Positions 27,366-37,389 of a stretch of 64,000 nucleotides of DNA are shown here, piece after piece; within the stretch, counting starts at the first letter, position 1; the number at the start of each line of letters is the position of its first letter. The notes beneath the pieces are model-generated. The model did not search any database, was not told the DNA's origin, and saw only the letters and a list, made by a program, of their open reading frames with translations. Source of the DNA: Candidatus Nanopelagicales bacterium (lineage in GTDB: Bacteria > Actinomycetota > Actinomycetes > S36-B12); the NCBI GenBank assembly GCA_018402235.1, contig JAGYJJ010000005.1:186001-250000 (forward strand), given 5' to 3'. The position numbers were made by a program, and so were the translations under genes.

Positions 27366-27394
27366 AAGGGGGAACAGTACGGGGCCTCAAGAAC

Positions 27395-28600
27395 TCAGCC
27401 GTCGAGGACCTCCACCTGATAGCCAGCGGACGACAAGGCGGCGATGATCTGGTCACGTTGCTCGGCGCTGCGGGTCTCCATCTGGATGTCGATACGGACG
27501 TCGCCAATGGAAACACGCGGGTCGGTTCGGTCGTGGAAGACGTCCACCACGTTCGCCTTGTGCTTTTTAAGTACATCGAGCAGACCGGCTAAGGAACCAG
27601 GGAAGTCAGGCGTGTGGACACTGATCGACAGATACCGCCCGGCTGCTGCCATGCCGTGCCGGATGATGCGAAGTAGCACCAAGGAATCGACGTTGCCACC
27701 GGAAATCGTGATGGCGACAGGCGGTTCGAAGTCGTGTGGTGCGTTCATCACCGCGGCTGTGGCTGCCGCACCCGAGGGTTCAACCACGAGCTTGGCTCGC
27801 TCGAGCAGCATCAAGACGGCACGGGAGAGTTCATCCTCGGTAACGGTGCGGAACTCGTCCACGTATTCCTGGACGAGCTCGAAGGGGATGTCGCCCGGCC
27901 GGGCGATAGCGATGCCATCAGCCATCGTGTTCATCTGCTCGCGCATCATCGGTTTACCTTCGGCGATACTCTGCGGGTAGGTGGCGGCGCCTTCTGCCTG
28001 TACTCCGAACACCTTCACATCGGGCTTCATCTGCTTGATTGCGAACGCAACCCCTGCCAGCAGACCGCCACCACCAGTGCAGACCACCACCGTCTTGACA
28101 TCAGGAATCTTTTCCAGGATCTCCAGGCCAAGGGTTCCCTGCCCTGCCACCACATGCGCGTGGTCGAACGGGTGGATGAGGATCGCTCCTGTTTGATCCG
28201 AGAAGGCGCGTGCTTCAACAAGTGCTTCGTCGACCGTCGTGCCATGAAAGCGGACGTCGGCGCCGTAGCCGCGCGTAGCTTCGATCTTCGGAATCGATGC
28301 ATCGACAGGCATGAACACCGTGACATTCACCCCGAGGAGTTGTCCGGCGAGGGCCACGCCCTGGGCGTGATTGCCCGCGCTTGCTGCCACCACGCCTTTC
28401 GCGCGCTCGGCTTCCGTGAGCTGAGCAATGCGGTTGTAGGCACCGCGAATCTTGAAGGAGCCAGCCCGCTGGAGGTTCTCCGGAATCAAATAAACCGGAC
28501 CACCCACCTGATCGCTCAACCAGCGAGCCCCCTGGACCGGAAGGTCTCGAATAACGCCGTCGATTCGCTCGGCGGCCTGGCGCACGTCCCCGATTTCCAC
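27395..28600 (-). CDS. ilvA: Threonine ammonia-lyase (ACT-domain type)
   Basis: A PLP enzyme converting threonine to 2-oxobutanoate, for isoleucine synthesis or threonine breakdown. The 401 residues include the PLP lysine in GSFKIRGAYN (near 58), SAGNHAQG (near 84), the glycine loop TGGGGLLAG (near 185), SGGNVD (near 310) and a C-terminal ACT domain (about 325-401) that would bind an allosteric amino acid. The GTG at 28600 is chosen because AGGA precedes it by seven bases and it gives the usual N-terminus. Confidence 0.93.
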   Translation of the reverse strand: MEIGDVRQAAERIDGVIRDLPVQGARWLSDQVGGPVYLIPENLQRAGSFKIRGAYNRIAQLTEAERAKGVVAASAGNHAQGVALAGQLLGVNVTVFMPVDASIPKIEATRGYGADVRFHGTTVDEALVEARAFSDQTGAILIHPFDHAHVVAGQGTLGLEILEKIPDVKTVVVCTGGGGLLAGVAFAIKQMKPDVKVFGVQAEGAATYPQSIAEGKPMMREQMNTMADGIAIARPGDIPFELVQEYVDEFRTVTEDELSRAVLMLLERAKLVVEPSGAAATAAVMNAPHDFEPPVAITISGGNVDSLVLLRIIRHGMAAAGRYLSISVHTPDFPGSLAGLLDVLKKHKANVVDVFHDRTDPRVSIGDVRIDIQMETRSAEQRDQIIAALSSAGYQVEVLDG

Positions 28601-28616
28601 CCGCGCATCCTGGCAG

Positions 28617-29411
28617 TCATCGGGGCAGAGCGCGAGGACCCCCGGGTAACTCATCCGCAGCCGTGAGCCGGGCACGCTCAGCCGCGGAGCGGCCTGCGCC
28701 TGCCGCGGAGCCCGATCGTCCGTCTGCCGCACCCCGGTAGCCGCCCCAGCGGCCACGGGCGTCGGAGGTTCGGCGGTGGAAGGACTTCACTACTTTTTCG
28801 GTGTTTCTCAGCACCAGCGCAGCGGACGCGCTTCCCTCCTGCCGGTCATGCTCTCGGATCGCTTCCTCGCGGGCTGACTGCAAACGCTCGTTGAGCTTGT
28901 CCACATATGCCCGATAGAAGGCGGCTCGTGCCGTTTGCTTAGTGAACGGTTTAGTCACGAGCAACCCTGTGGTGCGCGATCGGACTCGGTAGGTCTCGGC
29001 TTTCCATTGCCCCGCTTCGAGGTAGTGCTGGGCCGATGTAGCCATCTGAACCGATAGTGATGCAAACAGAGTGTGGGTGGAGTCCAAATCCTGGGGCATT
29101 CCGTAGGCCACCACGTATGTCGAATCCGTTGCGACATCCACCATGATGAAGTTGTTGTGCGCGACGACGACGAAAAGGGCGACCAAGTGAGTGTTGACCC
29201 GCTTGCCTTTCTCCCCGATAGAAACGGTGCGGGTGATGGGCTCCTGCGGGGTCTCGGTGGCGAGTGTGCTCGCCCTCGCAGCAGCCAGATCAATACTGGC
29301 CAACGTCGCTAGCGACTGCGCCTTCATCAAGTATGCGGCCGCCTCATGCTCATTATCGGTCCGCTCGGCCTTGATGAGCAGAGCGCTGATTCGTTCAATC
29401 GTGACGCTCAT
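28617..29411 (-). CDS. DUF2786 protein
   Basis: A 264-residue protein with the DUF2786 N-terminus (ISALLIKAERTDNEHEAAAYLMKAQ and LATLASIDLAAAR). The remainder is mixed alpha/beta ending in a glycine/arginine-rich low-complexity tail (about residues 215-264). Function unknown. Its ATG overlaps the stop of the metalloprotease-like gene upstream (ATGA), a pairing I recall as recurrent in actinobacteria. Confidence 0.8.
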   Translation of the reverse strand: MSVTIERISALLIKAERTDNEHEAAAYLMKAQSLATLASIDLAAARASTLATETPQEPITRTVSIGEKGKRVNTHLVALFVVVAHNNFIMVDVATDSTYVVAYGMPQDLDSTHTLFASLSVQMATSAQHYLEAGQWKAETYRVRSRTTGLLVTKPFTKQTARAAFYRAYVDKLNERLQSAREEAIREHDRQEGSASAALVLRNTEKVVKSFHRRTSDARGRWGGYRGAADGRSGSAAGAGRSAAERARLTAADELPGGPRALPR

Positions 29412-29870
29412 ACCAGCGCCCCCGCCGCCTGGTAACCGGTACGAAGTAACAACTCGGCTTCATGCCCCAACTGCTCCCGTGTGAGAACGAGCATGATTTC
29501 GGTGAAGTTCTGATTGTGCAGTGTGCTGTCGTAGAGCACTCACGCAGATGTGATGCGCAATCTCATGCAGCACGACAGATTCTCGCATTGCCCATACGTG
29601 ATCAGTAGGAATCGCAATGACAGCTGCTTCTACTTCGTAATGCGCTCGGGTTCCCCCTTGGCGATGTCTTACGCGTGGCGGCGCAACTCTCTGAAGTTCG
29701 CACACGTGGACAACATAAGACTCGACATCATTGAGGCTTCCGAAACGGATTTGAACAGGCGCAATCAACTGTGAGCCGAAGAAGTCAACCTGCCCACCGC
29801 GATCCAAAATGGCCGACCACTGATCTTCGGCGGCGTACACCGATCCTCTGTGACGGTCGATCACGGGCAC
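29408..29870 (-). pseudogene. TIGR04338-like putative metallohydrolase, frameshifted
   Basis: The first frame encodes about 112 residues ending in the zinc motif ESVVLHEIAHHI (HExxH). Then the frame breaks near 29530; in another frame the family-like tail TLHNQNFTEIMLVLTREQLGHEAELLL continues to a TGA that overlaps the DUF2786 ATG. Restored length is about 154 residues, normal for this family. Position and overlap with DUF2786 support the assignment. The GTG start at 29870 lies just after the FGGY-kinase stop. Confidence 0.75.
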
Positions 29871-29879
29871 GCACCGGAC

Positions 29880-31226
29880 TCAGACCGCTGCATGTGGCCA
29901 CCGTGGAGTTTCGTCCGCCGCGGGACGCTGCATCGCACCGGCGGCAATAGCACCAAACATGGCCGCCCCGAGCGCCCCGGCCTCATTCACTTGACTGACC
30001 TCGAAATCACCCATTGCCTCATGCTTGGCATCGATCACCATCACATCGTGAACCCAGCCACCTGCGAGCACCGTGCGCTGACGAGGCGCACTGGCTGCTT
30101 CCATGAAACTCAACAGATCAGAGCCGATGCGAACAAGCTCGGTGACACTTGATCGCCACAGTGCTTCGGGACTCGCTTCATCATCTACTCCTGCGATGGA
30201 TAAGCCGGTGTGTTCAATCTGGCTGAGTTTCACGTCCCCCGCTTTCGCCTCGAGCGCCTTTCGCGCGAGATCCGATCTCTGTTCGAAGGTCTCTACACCG
30301 AGCAGGCGCCGAATCCGCTCCAGCGATAGCCCTGTAACGAGAGCTCCCAGCAGGCAAACGTGGTCGGGAATCACACTCCACATCACCGCCACATCTCGCT
30401 CGGTCAGACGAATGAGTTCCTCCCTCGGCAGGGGACCCGGGGTGAAGCGCAAGAGTGCCTCGGCCGTTCCCATGGAATCGAAAAGGGTGCCGGTGGTCGC
30501 GGCTCCACATGCAAAGGCTGCCGAATGATGATCCATTCCAGTGGGAGTGAGCGCCGCCCCACGCATGGATTCAGGAACGTTGATGGCTTCCCCGCAGTGG
30601 TCACCCGCAACGGTGACGGGCCCGGGAAGCAACGGGCCAACCAGGTCGAGAGTGGCGTTCCACGGAACGCGCTCAACCACGTCGAAGAGCCCGGTTCGGG
30701 ATACGAGCGATATCTCACTCACCCGCTCTCCGCCGAGCCGATGCACGATCCATTCAGCAACACTCAGGTAGCAGATGGCACGGCTGGCTGCGGGAACGTT
30801 TCGCTGCAGCCACAGGATCTTCGCAACCGACGGCTTGTTGTTCAGACGCATGCCCACATGCCCGTGAAATGTCTCTTTATCGATCACGTCCTTGATGAGG
30901 TCGGCGCGTCCCCGGGGATCATGGAAAGCGATGATGGGCGCGAGCGGTTCATTGTGCGGACCGATGAGCACGCCGGCTTCGGCCATGCTGGTGACTCCGA
31001 TGCCGATGATGCGTGCATCTGTTGGCCAGGCTTCTGACTCGGTCAGATTTGTCAGCACTGATGTGACTACGTCGATGAGTTCATCAGCGTCCATCTGGGC
31101 CTCGGCACCGGAACGCTGCCACGGAGTGGTTTGCGCCGCTTCGGCCAGCACAGCGCCGCCCAGGTCCACAACGAGGGCCTTCACCCGCGTGGTTCCCGCG
31201 TCGATTCCAACCACCAGCTCGCGCAT
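29880..31226 (-). CDS. FGGY-family carbohydrate kinase
   Basis: A 448-residue two-domain sugar kinase. N-terminal phosphate-binding loop VGIDAGTTRVKALVVD is at residue 6, a substrate-domain region reads IIAFHDPRGRA, and the C-terminal ATP-binding motif FDSMGTAEALLRF plus AGGWVHD are present. The family includes xylulokinase, gluconokinase and the autoinducer-2 kinase LsrK; the substrate here is open. The ATG at 31226 has AAGGGA five bases upstream. It is divergent from an aldolase-led operon, so it probably phosphorylates the same sugar. Confidence 0.88.
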   Translation of the reverse strand: MRELVVGIDAGTTRVKALVVDLGGAVLAEAAQTTPWQRSGAEAQMDADELIDVVTSVLTNLTESEAWPTDARIIGIGVTSMAEAGVLIGPHNEPLAPIIAFHDPRGRADLIKDVIDKETFHGHVGMRLNNKPSVAKILWLQRNVPAASRAICYLSVAEWIVHRLGGERVSEISLVSRTGLFDVVERVPWNATLDLVGPLLPGPVTVAGDHCGEAINVPESMRGAALTPTGMDHHSAAFACGAATTGTLFDSMGTAEALLRFTPGPLPREELIRLTERDVAVMWSVIPDHVCLLGALVTGLSLERIRRLLGVETFEQRSDLARKALEAKAGDVKLSQIEHTGLSIAGVDDEASPEALWRSSVTELVRIGSDLLSFMEAASAPRQRTVLAGGWVHDVMVIDAKHEAMGDFEVSQVNEAGALGAAMFGAIAAGAMQRPAADETPRWPHAAV

Positions 31227-31355
31227 TCGCTTCCCTTCGGGATGAAGCCATCGGTTGCTCTCACCGCGAGGATAGGGTGGCGCAAGCGGGGGTGCACGTA
31301 GATCGCTGTCCCGATACTCGTGCACATCAACTGGCTGCTAGGAGAGGAATTCCAC

Positions 31356-32198
31356 GTGTCCGATGTCCGCTACCGCCTCAACCGACTCTTCAATCCCACT
31401 TCCGGACGCTGCCTCGATGTTGCGATCGACCACGGCTTCTTCGGTGAACGTCACTTCCTGAACGGGATCGAAGATCTAGCGTCGGCTATCGGCACGCTGG
31501 TGGATGCTGCGCCCGATGCCATCCAACTAACGCAGGGCCAGGCACCGAAATTGCAAATGCACAAAGGACGCCAGCGCCCGGCCTTGGTGATGCGCACAGA
31601 CGTGGCGAATGTGTACGGCGCACCCCTTCCCGACCACATGTTCTCGCTGATGATTCCCGAGCCGGCCAAGCGTGGCGTTCAACTTGATGCCGCCATCATC
31701 GTTGTGAATCTGCTCGATTTACCCGGGCGACCCGAAGTGCGTGAGGCGTGCGTGCAAAACGTTCTAGAAGCCAAAGCCGACTGCGAGAAGTACGGCATGC
31801 CACTGATGGTCGAACCCCTGGTCATGAAACCAGTCACTCCCGACGGCACCACCGGGTACACCGTCAACGGCGACCTCGATCTGATCCTGCCGATTGTCCG
31901 GCAGGCCGTGGAACTGGGCGCTGATGTCATCAAGGCCGATCCCACCGACGATCCAGCCGATTACCACCAGGTGATTCGGATCGCAGGCGACATCCCGGTT
32001 CTAGTTCGAGGCGGTGGCCGGGTTCCCGACCGTGAACTGCTCGAACGCACCGCAGCCGTGCTCGGTCAAGGCGCTGCCGGCATCGTTTACGGACGAAACA
32101 TCGTCCAGCACGACAACCCGGCCGGCATCACACGCGCCCTTATGGCCATGTTGCACGACGGAGCATCGGTAGCCGAAGCGGAGAAGTTGATCGCATGA
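31356..32198 (+). CDS. Class I aldolase of the DeoC/FbaB/LsrF family
   Basis: A 280-residue TIM-barrel aldolase. LDVAIDHGFFGER near residue 20, the Schiff-base lysine in GADVIKADPTDD near 193 and GIVYGRNIVQHDNP near 245 are all intact and match DhnA-type FbaB and LsrF proteins. It should cleave a phosphorylated keto-sugar. The GTG at 31356 has AGGAGAGGA upstream; an ATG-type start at 31320 is possible. It heads a four-gene unit whose members overlap by ATGA junctions. Confidence 0.85.
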   Translation: MSDVRYRLNRLFNPTSGRCLDVAIDHGFFGERHFLNGIEDLASAIGTLVDAAPDAIQLTQGQAPKLQMHKGRQRPALVMRTDVANVYGAPLPDHMFSLMIPEPAKRGVQLDAAIIVVNLLDLPGRPEVREACVQNVLEAKADCEKYGMPLMVEPLVMKPVTPDGTTGYTVNGDLDLILPIVRQAVELGADVIKADPTDDPADYHQVIRIAGDIPVLVRGGGRVPDRELLERTAAVLGQGAAGIVYGRNIVQHDNPAGITRALMAMLHDGASVAEAEKLIA

Positions 32199-33328
32199 CC
32201 GACGTCCGTATCGGCATCATCGGCGGCGGGCTGATGGGTCGGGAGTTAGCGGCCGTGTGCGGTCGTTGGCTACACCTAGTCGATCATCCCGTCCGCCCTT
32301 CCGTCGTGGCCGTTGCTGATCTCAATCCCGCTGCCCTGGAATGGTTTAGGCAAGTCCCCACCATCGAGACGCTCACTGATTCATGGCAGCAACTCACCAA
32401 CGACCCGACACTCGACGTTCTCTACATTGCTGTGCCGCACAACGTGCACGAGGAGATCTACACGGCAGCTGCGGCAGCTGGGAAGGACTTTCTCGCGGAG
32501 AAGCCCTTCGGCATCGACCTGGGAGCTGCCGAACGGATCGCAGCCGGCATCGATGCTTCTGGTGTCTTCGTCCGAGTGAGCAGCGAGATGCCTTTTTTTC
32601 CCGGAGCGCTACGCGCCTACGAACTGGCGCGAAGTGGCGCACTCGGAGAGATCGTCGAGGTGCGGTCGGCCTTCTTGCACTCCTCCGATATCGATCGGAG
32701 TAAACCGATCAATTGGAAGCGACGCATGGAGACGTGTGGCGCGATCGGTGTGATGGGGGATCTGGGCATGCACGTTGCCCACGTTCCGTTGCGCCTGCAC
32801 TACCAACCGTCGTCGGTATACGCACTCTTGGAGGACATCGTCACCGATCGCCCCGTGGCCGCAGGGTCCAGCGAGAAGGTGCGCTGCGATACCTGGGATA
32901 ACGCATTCATCACCATGCGTGGCCGGATAACCGGAAGTGAGCGTGCCTTTCCGATGATGTGGGAGACGAAACGCATCGCACCAGGAAACATGAATACGTG
33001 GGTGTTTGAGGCCCAGGGTATGGATGAGGGAGTGCGATTCAGCACTCGCACACCCGCATACTTCGAGCGATTCCGCCGAGACGGTAGTGAGCAGATCTGG
33101 GAACAAGTGCAGCCCGGAAACGTATCTGCCTGGCCGATGGTCAGCGGGGCGATCTTCGAGTTCGGCTTCGCCGATGCGCTATTGCAGATGTGGGCCAGTT
33201 ATTTGGCTGAACGAGCCGGGCAACTCGGTGATCGATTCGGTACCGCCACCGTTGCCGAAGCCGTTGAATCGCATCGGGTTTTCGATGCCGCAGCGCGATC
33301 CCACGCTGAGCGCCGGGCCATCAACTGA
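32195..33328 (+). CDS. Gfo/Idh/MocA family oxidoreductase
   Basis: A 377-residue NAD(P)-dependent sugar or inositol dehydrogenase. N-terminal Rossmann motif GIIGGGLMGRE, the dinucleotide/substrate motif AEKPFGIDLGAAERI near residue 97, and a C-terminal alpha/beta domain. Its ATG overlaps the aldolase stop, so it is part of the same catabolic unit. Substrate is unknown; family members act on inositols, glucose-type sugars and N-acetylamino sugars. Confidence 0.9.
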   Translation: MTDVRIGIIGGGLMGRELAAVCGRWLHLVDHPVRPSVVAVADLNPAALEWFRQVPTIETLTDSWQQLTNDPTLDVLYIAVPHNVHEEIYTAAAAAGKDFLAEKPFGIDLGAAERIAAGIDASGVFVRVSSEMPFFPGALRAYELARSGALGEIVEVRSAFLHSSDIDRSKPINWKRRMETCGAIGVMGDLGMHVAHVPLRLHYQPSSVYALLEDIVTDRPVAAGSSEKVRCDTWDNAFITMRGRITGSERAFPMMWETKRIAPGNMNTWVFEAQGMDEGVRFSTRTPAYFERFRRDGSEQIWEQVQPGNVSAWPMVSGAIFEFGFADALLQMWASYLAERAGQLGDRFGTATVAEAVESHRVFDAAARSHAERRAIN

Positions 33329-33330
33329 GA

Positions 33331-34598
33331 ATGCGTTCTCTCGGGCGGGCACTTCGCAAGACGCCACTGCTGGCGGATCTTCCGCGAGAAGTGGCGGTAC
33401 TTGCCGCTATCGCCTTTTTCGTAGCCCTCGGCTTCGGCATCTTGATTCCATCTCTGCCCATCTTTGCCAGCACTTTCGGTGTCAATGCTTTCCAAGCTGG
33501 CATGGTCATCTCGGTCTTCGCTCTCGTGCGATTTGTCACCGCGCCGCTTGCCGGTGGAATGGTGAATCGCTTCGGTGAGCGCATTGTTCTCAGCAGTGGC
33601 CTGTTCATCGTCGCGGTCTCTTCTCTCATCGCCGGCTTCTCCCAAACGTATGGACAGTTGCTTGTGCTGCGCGGTGCCGGAGGTTTGGGTTCGTCGATGT
33701 TCACGGTCTCTGCGATGGCACTTCTGCTGCGGGTGGCGTCATCGCAACAGCGAGGACGTGCATCGAGTGCCTTTCAAGGTGGCTTTCTCTTGGGGGCGTT
33801 GCCGGCCCCGCCGTGGGTGGGCTCGTCGTCGCATGGTCGATTCGAGCACCGTTCTTCGTCTACGCGGCCACCCTGCTCGTCGCGACGGCCGTTTCCTTAA
33901 TCTTCTTGTCGCGTGTTCGACTGCACGATCTTGAGGAGCAGGTGTCGGGAGGTAGGGCCGGCAAGCTCGAGGAACTGAGAGTCGCGCTCAAGGACAAGGC
34001 CTACCAAGCGGCCATCGGTAGCAATCTGATCACCGGATTCGTGATATTCGGCCTCCGCTCATCGGTGGTCCCCCTGTTCGTGATCGAAGGGCTCGATCGC
34101 GGCGCATCACTATCGGGAATCGGCTTCCTAGTTGCCGCGGGCGTGCAAGCGGTTTTCCTGCTTCCAGCCGGCCGACTCGCGGACACCCGAGGGCGCCGCC
34201 CAGCACTTCTCTTCGGCACGATTGCAACGGCGATAGGCATGGGCGTGCTGGCCTTGTCCGATCTAGCCGCGAACACCCTCGGCACTGCTGGCCTTGCCGG
34301 GGTGGTCCTGTTCCTCATTGCCATGGCGGTTCAGGGCTTCGGCGGGGCGTTCATGGGGTCAGCGCCAGCCGCACTCGTAGGTGACATCATGGGAGGACGC
34401 AAAGGAGGGGTCGTCATCGCGACCTTCCAAATGATGTCGGATGTGGGAGCCATCGTGGGACCGTTGATCGCCGGACTGCTTGTCGATTCGTTCGACTACG
34501 ACTGGGCCTTCTTCGCCGGTGCCGCCCTGGCCCTCGTACCTATCGTTTTGGTTCTACGGATGCGGGAGACACTGATCCGCACGGGTGGGGCTGCATGA
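33331..34598 (+). pseudogene. MFS transporter, one frameshift
   Basis: Two frames join into a 12-helix major facilitator of about 420 residues. The first half has GFGILIPSLPIFASTFGVNAF and the loop motif GGMVNRFGERIVL; the second half has GRLADTRGRRPALL. The break is near 33796, where one missing G would restore GGFLLGAVAGPAVGGLVV, the helix-5 motif of drug/sugar MFS proteins. It lies between the oxidoreductase and the sulfatase genes and most likely imports the substrate or exports a product of this cluster. Confidence 0.85.
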
Positions 34599-36213
34599 GT
34601 CAGCTCACTCAAGACCGGCGCCTCGTCGTCGGCTTCACGAGCGTTGTGACCATCATTGCCGTCATCGCGGCCTTCTTGGTGCTGGCTGAATACGGCTCCC
34701 GACTGTCCCCGCCTCAGCAGCATCACCGCAGGACGAAGCCTCCCCGCCAGGCTCCAGCGTCCTGGGGGATGCACCCATCGTGACGCCTGTCGACACCCCC
34801 CTTGAGCCAACTGAGCCACCGTCGTTCCGCAATGTTGTGATGGTGCTGGCCGATGATCTCGACTGGAAACTCTTCGATCAAATTCCCCGCCTGGTGGCGC
34901 TCAAAGAACAAGGCATGACGTTTAACAACCACACCGTGGTGGATTCGCTGTGCTGCCCTTCTCGGGTCACGATTCTTCGTGCGCAGTACATCCACAACCA
35001 CAAGGTCATTTCCAACCTCGAGGCAACGGGTGGTGGATGGCCCACGTTCAAGCGTCTGGGTGAGCACAAAGACAACCTGCCCGTGTGGCTTTCACGGTCT
35101 GGAGTCACAACCGCACTGTTCGGGAAGTACATGAACGAATACCCCACTCGTCCCAGCGGTATCCGATACATACCGCCCGGTTGGGACAAGTGGGCGGTAC
35201 CCATCTCACGTGGTGATTCATACTCCGGGTACAGCTACACGCTCAATGACAACGGTGAGTTGATTCGCTATGGAACCAAGCCTGAGGACTTCTTGAATGA
35301 CGTCCTTAATGACAAGGCCCGATCGTTCATTTCGGAAACCCAGGATCCCTTCTTTTTGTACCTGTCGAACTACACCCCCCATAAGCCCTTCGCAACGGCA
35401 CCCCGGCATTTAGGAACGCACATCGGAACGGTGGCTCCCAGAACCCCCGCTTACAACTCCTTCGGTGAGAACGAACCTGCTTGGTTGGCCAAATTCCCGC
35501 AACTAACGGATTGGAAGTTGTCCCAACTCGACAAGACTTGGCGCAAACGTGCGCAGTCAGCTGAAACGGTTGCCGATTCCGTTGAGGCGGTTCTCGCCGA
35601 ACTCCGTGCAACCGGTAAGGACAAGGACACCCTGGTAATCCTGACCACCGACAATGGCTACCACGTGGGCGAATACCGGATGCCCAAGGGCAAGCGCACG
35701 CCGTATGCAACGGACACCGTGGTGCCGATGATCGCCATCGGGCCAGGCGTCCCGGCCGGAGTCGAGGTTGATGCCATGACGTCGACCATCGACCTCGCGC
35801 CGACATTCACCGAACTGCTGGGGGCACGAGTTCCCAACTGGGTGGATGGCCGCTCGCTCGTACCCTTCCTTGCCGCAGGTCAAAAGCCTGAGAACTGGCG
35901 CAACGCAGCGTTGTCCGAATCGATTGGTGTCACTAACAAGTCCGATCCGGACTACCTTCCCTTCATCCCACCGCCGTTCTCAGCGTTGCGCACACCGCGC
36001 TGGATGTACGTCGAATACGACGACGGCAGCCGCGCGCTGTACGACCAAGTAACGGACCCGTTTGAACTACGAAACGTGGTAGATGCCGTGGACCCAGCCT
36101 TCGTGCAGTCACTCAGTAGTCAGTTGGCTCAACTCGACAGGTGCGCAGGGCCATCTTGTCGAGAAGCCGACGCGATCACGATTACCGATCCGCTGCCGCA
36201 ACTAACGCCCTAG
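34595..36213 (+). CDS. Sulfatase (glucosamine-6-sulfatase-like), N-terminal frameshift
   Basis: The 34595 ATG overlaps the MFS stop and encodes a signal anchor (LVVGFTSVVTIIAVIAAFLVLAEYG); the frame then shifts near 34710 and continues as SAASPQDEASPPGSS into the long frame. The catalytic domain begins VVMVLADDLDW; LCCPSRVTIL has the C-x-P-S-R formylglycine motif, and YIHNHKVISN and the GNS-like region follow. Active-site residues TTDNGYHVGEYRMPKGK near the middle are intact. It would hydrolyse a sulfate ester outside the membrane. If the anchor is ignored, a GTG at 34780 gives 477 residues. Confidence 0.87.
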
Positions 36214-36219
36214 CGGACT

Positions 36220-37371
36220 TCATGCCAAGGCCTTGTCGAGGTCTGCGATGAGATCGTGGGCGTCCTCGATTCCTACACTCAGCCGCACTAGGTCCGCCGG
36301 CACTTCGAGTGGACTCCCTGCCGCCGATGCGTGGGTCATGCGGCCAGGATGCTCAATTAAGGACTCGACACCGCCGAGGGACTCACCAAGTGTGAAGACG
36401 TCCGTGCGTCCGCAAATATCGACCGCTGCCTGTTCCCCTCCTGCAACTCGGAAGGAAACCATTCCGCCGAAGTCCCGCATCTGCCGCACGGCAACCTCGT
36501 GTCCGGGATGGGATGGCAAACCCGGCCACAGGACTTGACTGACCGCGGGGTGATCTGTCAGGAAATCGACGACCGCACGCGCGTTGTCGCTGTGACGATC
36601 CATCCGAATCCCCAGTGTTTTAATACCACGCAGCACCAGCCAGGAGTCGAAAGGTCCCGGAACCGCACCCATCGCGTTCTGGTGGAAGGCCAACTGCTGC
36701 CCGAGCTCTGAATCGCGCACGATGAGTGCGCCACCGATTACATCGCTGTGTCCGCCTAGGTACTTGGTTGTGGAGTGCACCACAACATCGGCGCCCAGCA
36801 ACAGCGGCTGCTGCAAATACGGAGACGCGAACGTGTTATCCACCACCAGCACAGCCCCTGCGTCGTGCGCTACATCCGCGATGGCCGCGATATCGGCAAC
36901 GTTGAGGAGTGGATTGGTGGGGGTCTCGATCCACACGAGCTTGGTTTGCCCCGGTCGGATCGCAGCTGCGATCGCCTGTGGATCGGTCACGTCAGCCGGA
37001 GTGTGCTCCACCCCCCATGGAGCGGCAACTTTGGCGAAGAGGCGGTAGGTACCCCCGTAGGCATCATTGGGAATCACGGCGTGGGAGCCGGGCGCGGTGA
37101 TCGTGCGGATCAGGGTGTCTTCAGCGGCCAATCCGGACGCAAATGCCAGAGCCCTCGCATCTGCGTCTTCTGGAGCCTCCAGAGACGCCAGACATTCTTC
37201 GAGCGCTGTGCGCGTTGGGTTACCGCTGCGCGAGTACTCATAACCCCCCCGTAGACCGCCAACACCATCCTGGGCGTAGGTGGAGACCTGATAGATCGGT
37301 GGCACCACCGCACCGGTTAACGGATCGGGCTCTTGGCCCGCATGAATCGCCCGAGTGTTGAAACCGTCCAT
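36220..37371 (-). CDS. metB: Cystathionine gamma-synthase/lyase family PLP enzyme
   Basis: A 383-residue Cys/Met-metabolism PLP enzyme. Motifs YEYSRSGNPTRTALE near residue 50, SGLAAEDTLI, the PLP aspartate region VVDNTFASPYLQQP and the PLP lysine in STTKYLGGHSDVIGG near 200 are intact. It makes or breaks cystathionine; with the CBS gene at 42780-44156 it can complete transsulfuration. MetB and gamma-lyase activities cannot be told apart here. The ATG at 37371 lies 18 bp from the divergent msrA start. Confidence 0.92.
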   Translation of the reverse strand: MDGFNTRAIHAGQEPDPLTGAVVPPIYQVSTYAQDGVGGLRGGYEYSRSGNPTRTALEECLASLEAPEDADARALAFASGLAAEDTLIRTITAPGSHAVIPNDAYGGTYRLFAKVAAPWGVEHTPADVTDPQAIAAAIRPGQTKLVWIETPTNPLLNVADIAAIADVAHDAGAVLVVDNTFASPYLQQPLLLGADVVVHSTTKYLGGHSDVIGGALIVRDSELGQQLAFHQNAMGAVPGPFDSWLVLRGIKTLGIRMDRHSDNARAVVDFLTDHPAVSQVLWPGLPSHPGHEVAVRQMRDFGGMVSFRVAGGEQAAVDICGRTDVFTLGESLGGVESLIEHPGRMTHASAAGSPLEVPADLVRLSVGIEDAHDLIADLDKALA

Positions 37372-37377
37372 AGCGAT

Positions 37378-37384
37378 TACCCTA
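37378..37384. promoter_or_regulatory. Overlapping divergent -10 elements (metB / msrA)
   Basis: TACCCTA: plus strand TACCCT six bases before the msrA GTG at 37390; minus strand TAGGGT seven bases before the metB ATG at 37371. Both hexamers fit TAnnnT and share five base pairs, so one opening event could serve either direction. Confidence 0.5.
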
Positions 37385-37389
37385 GACCT

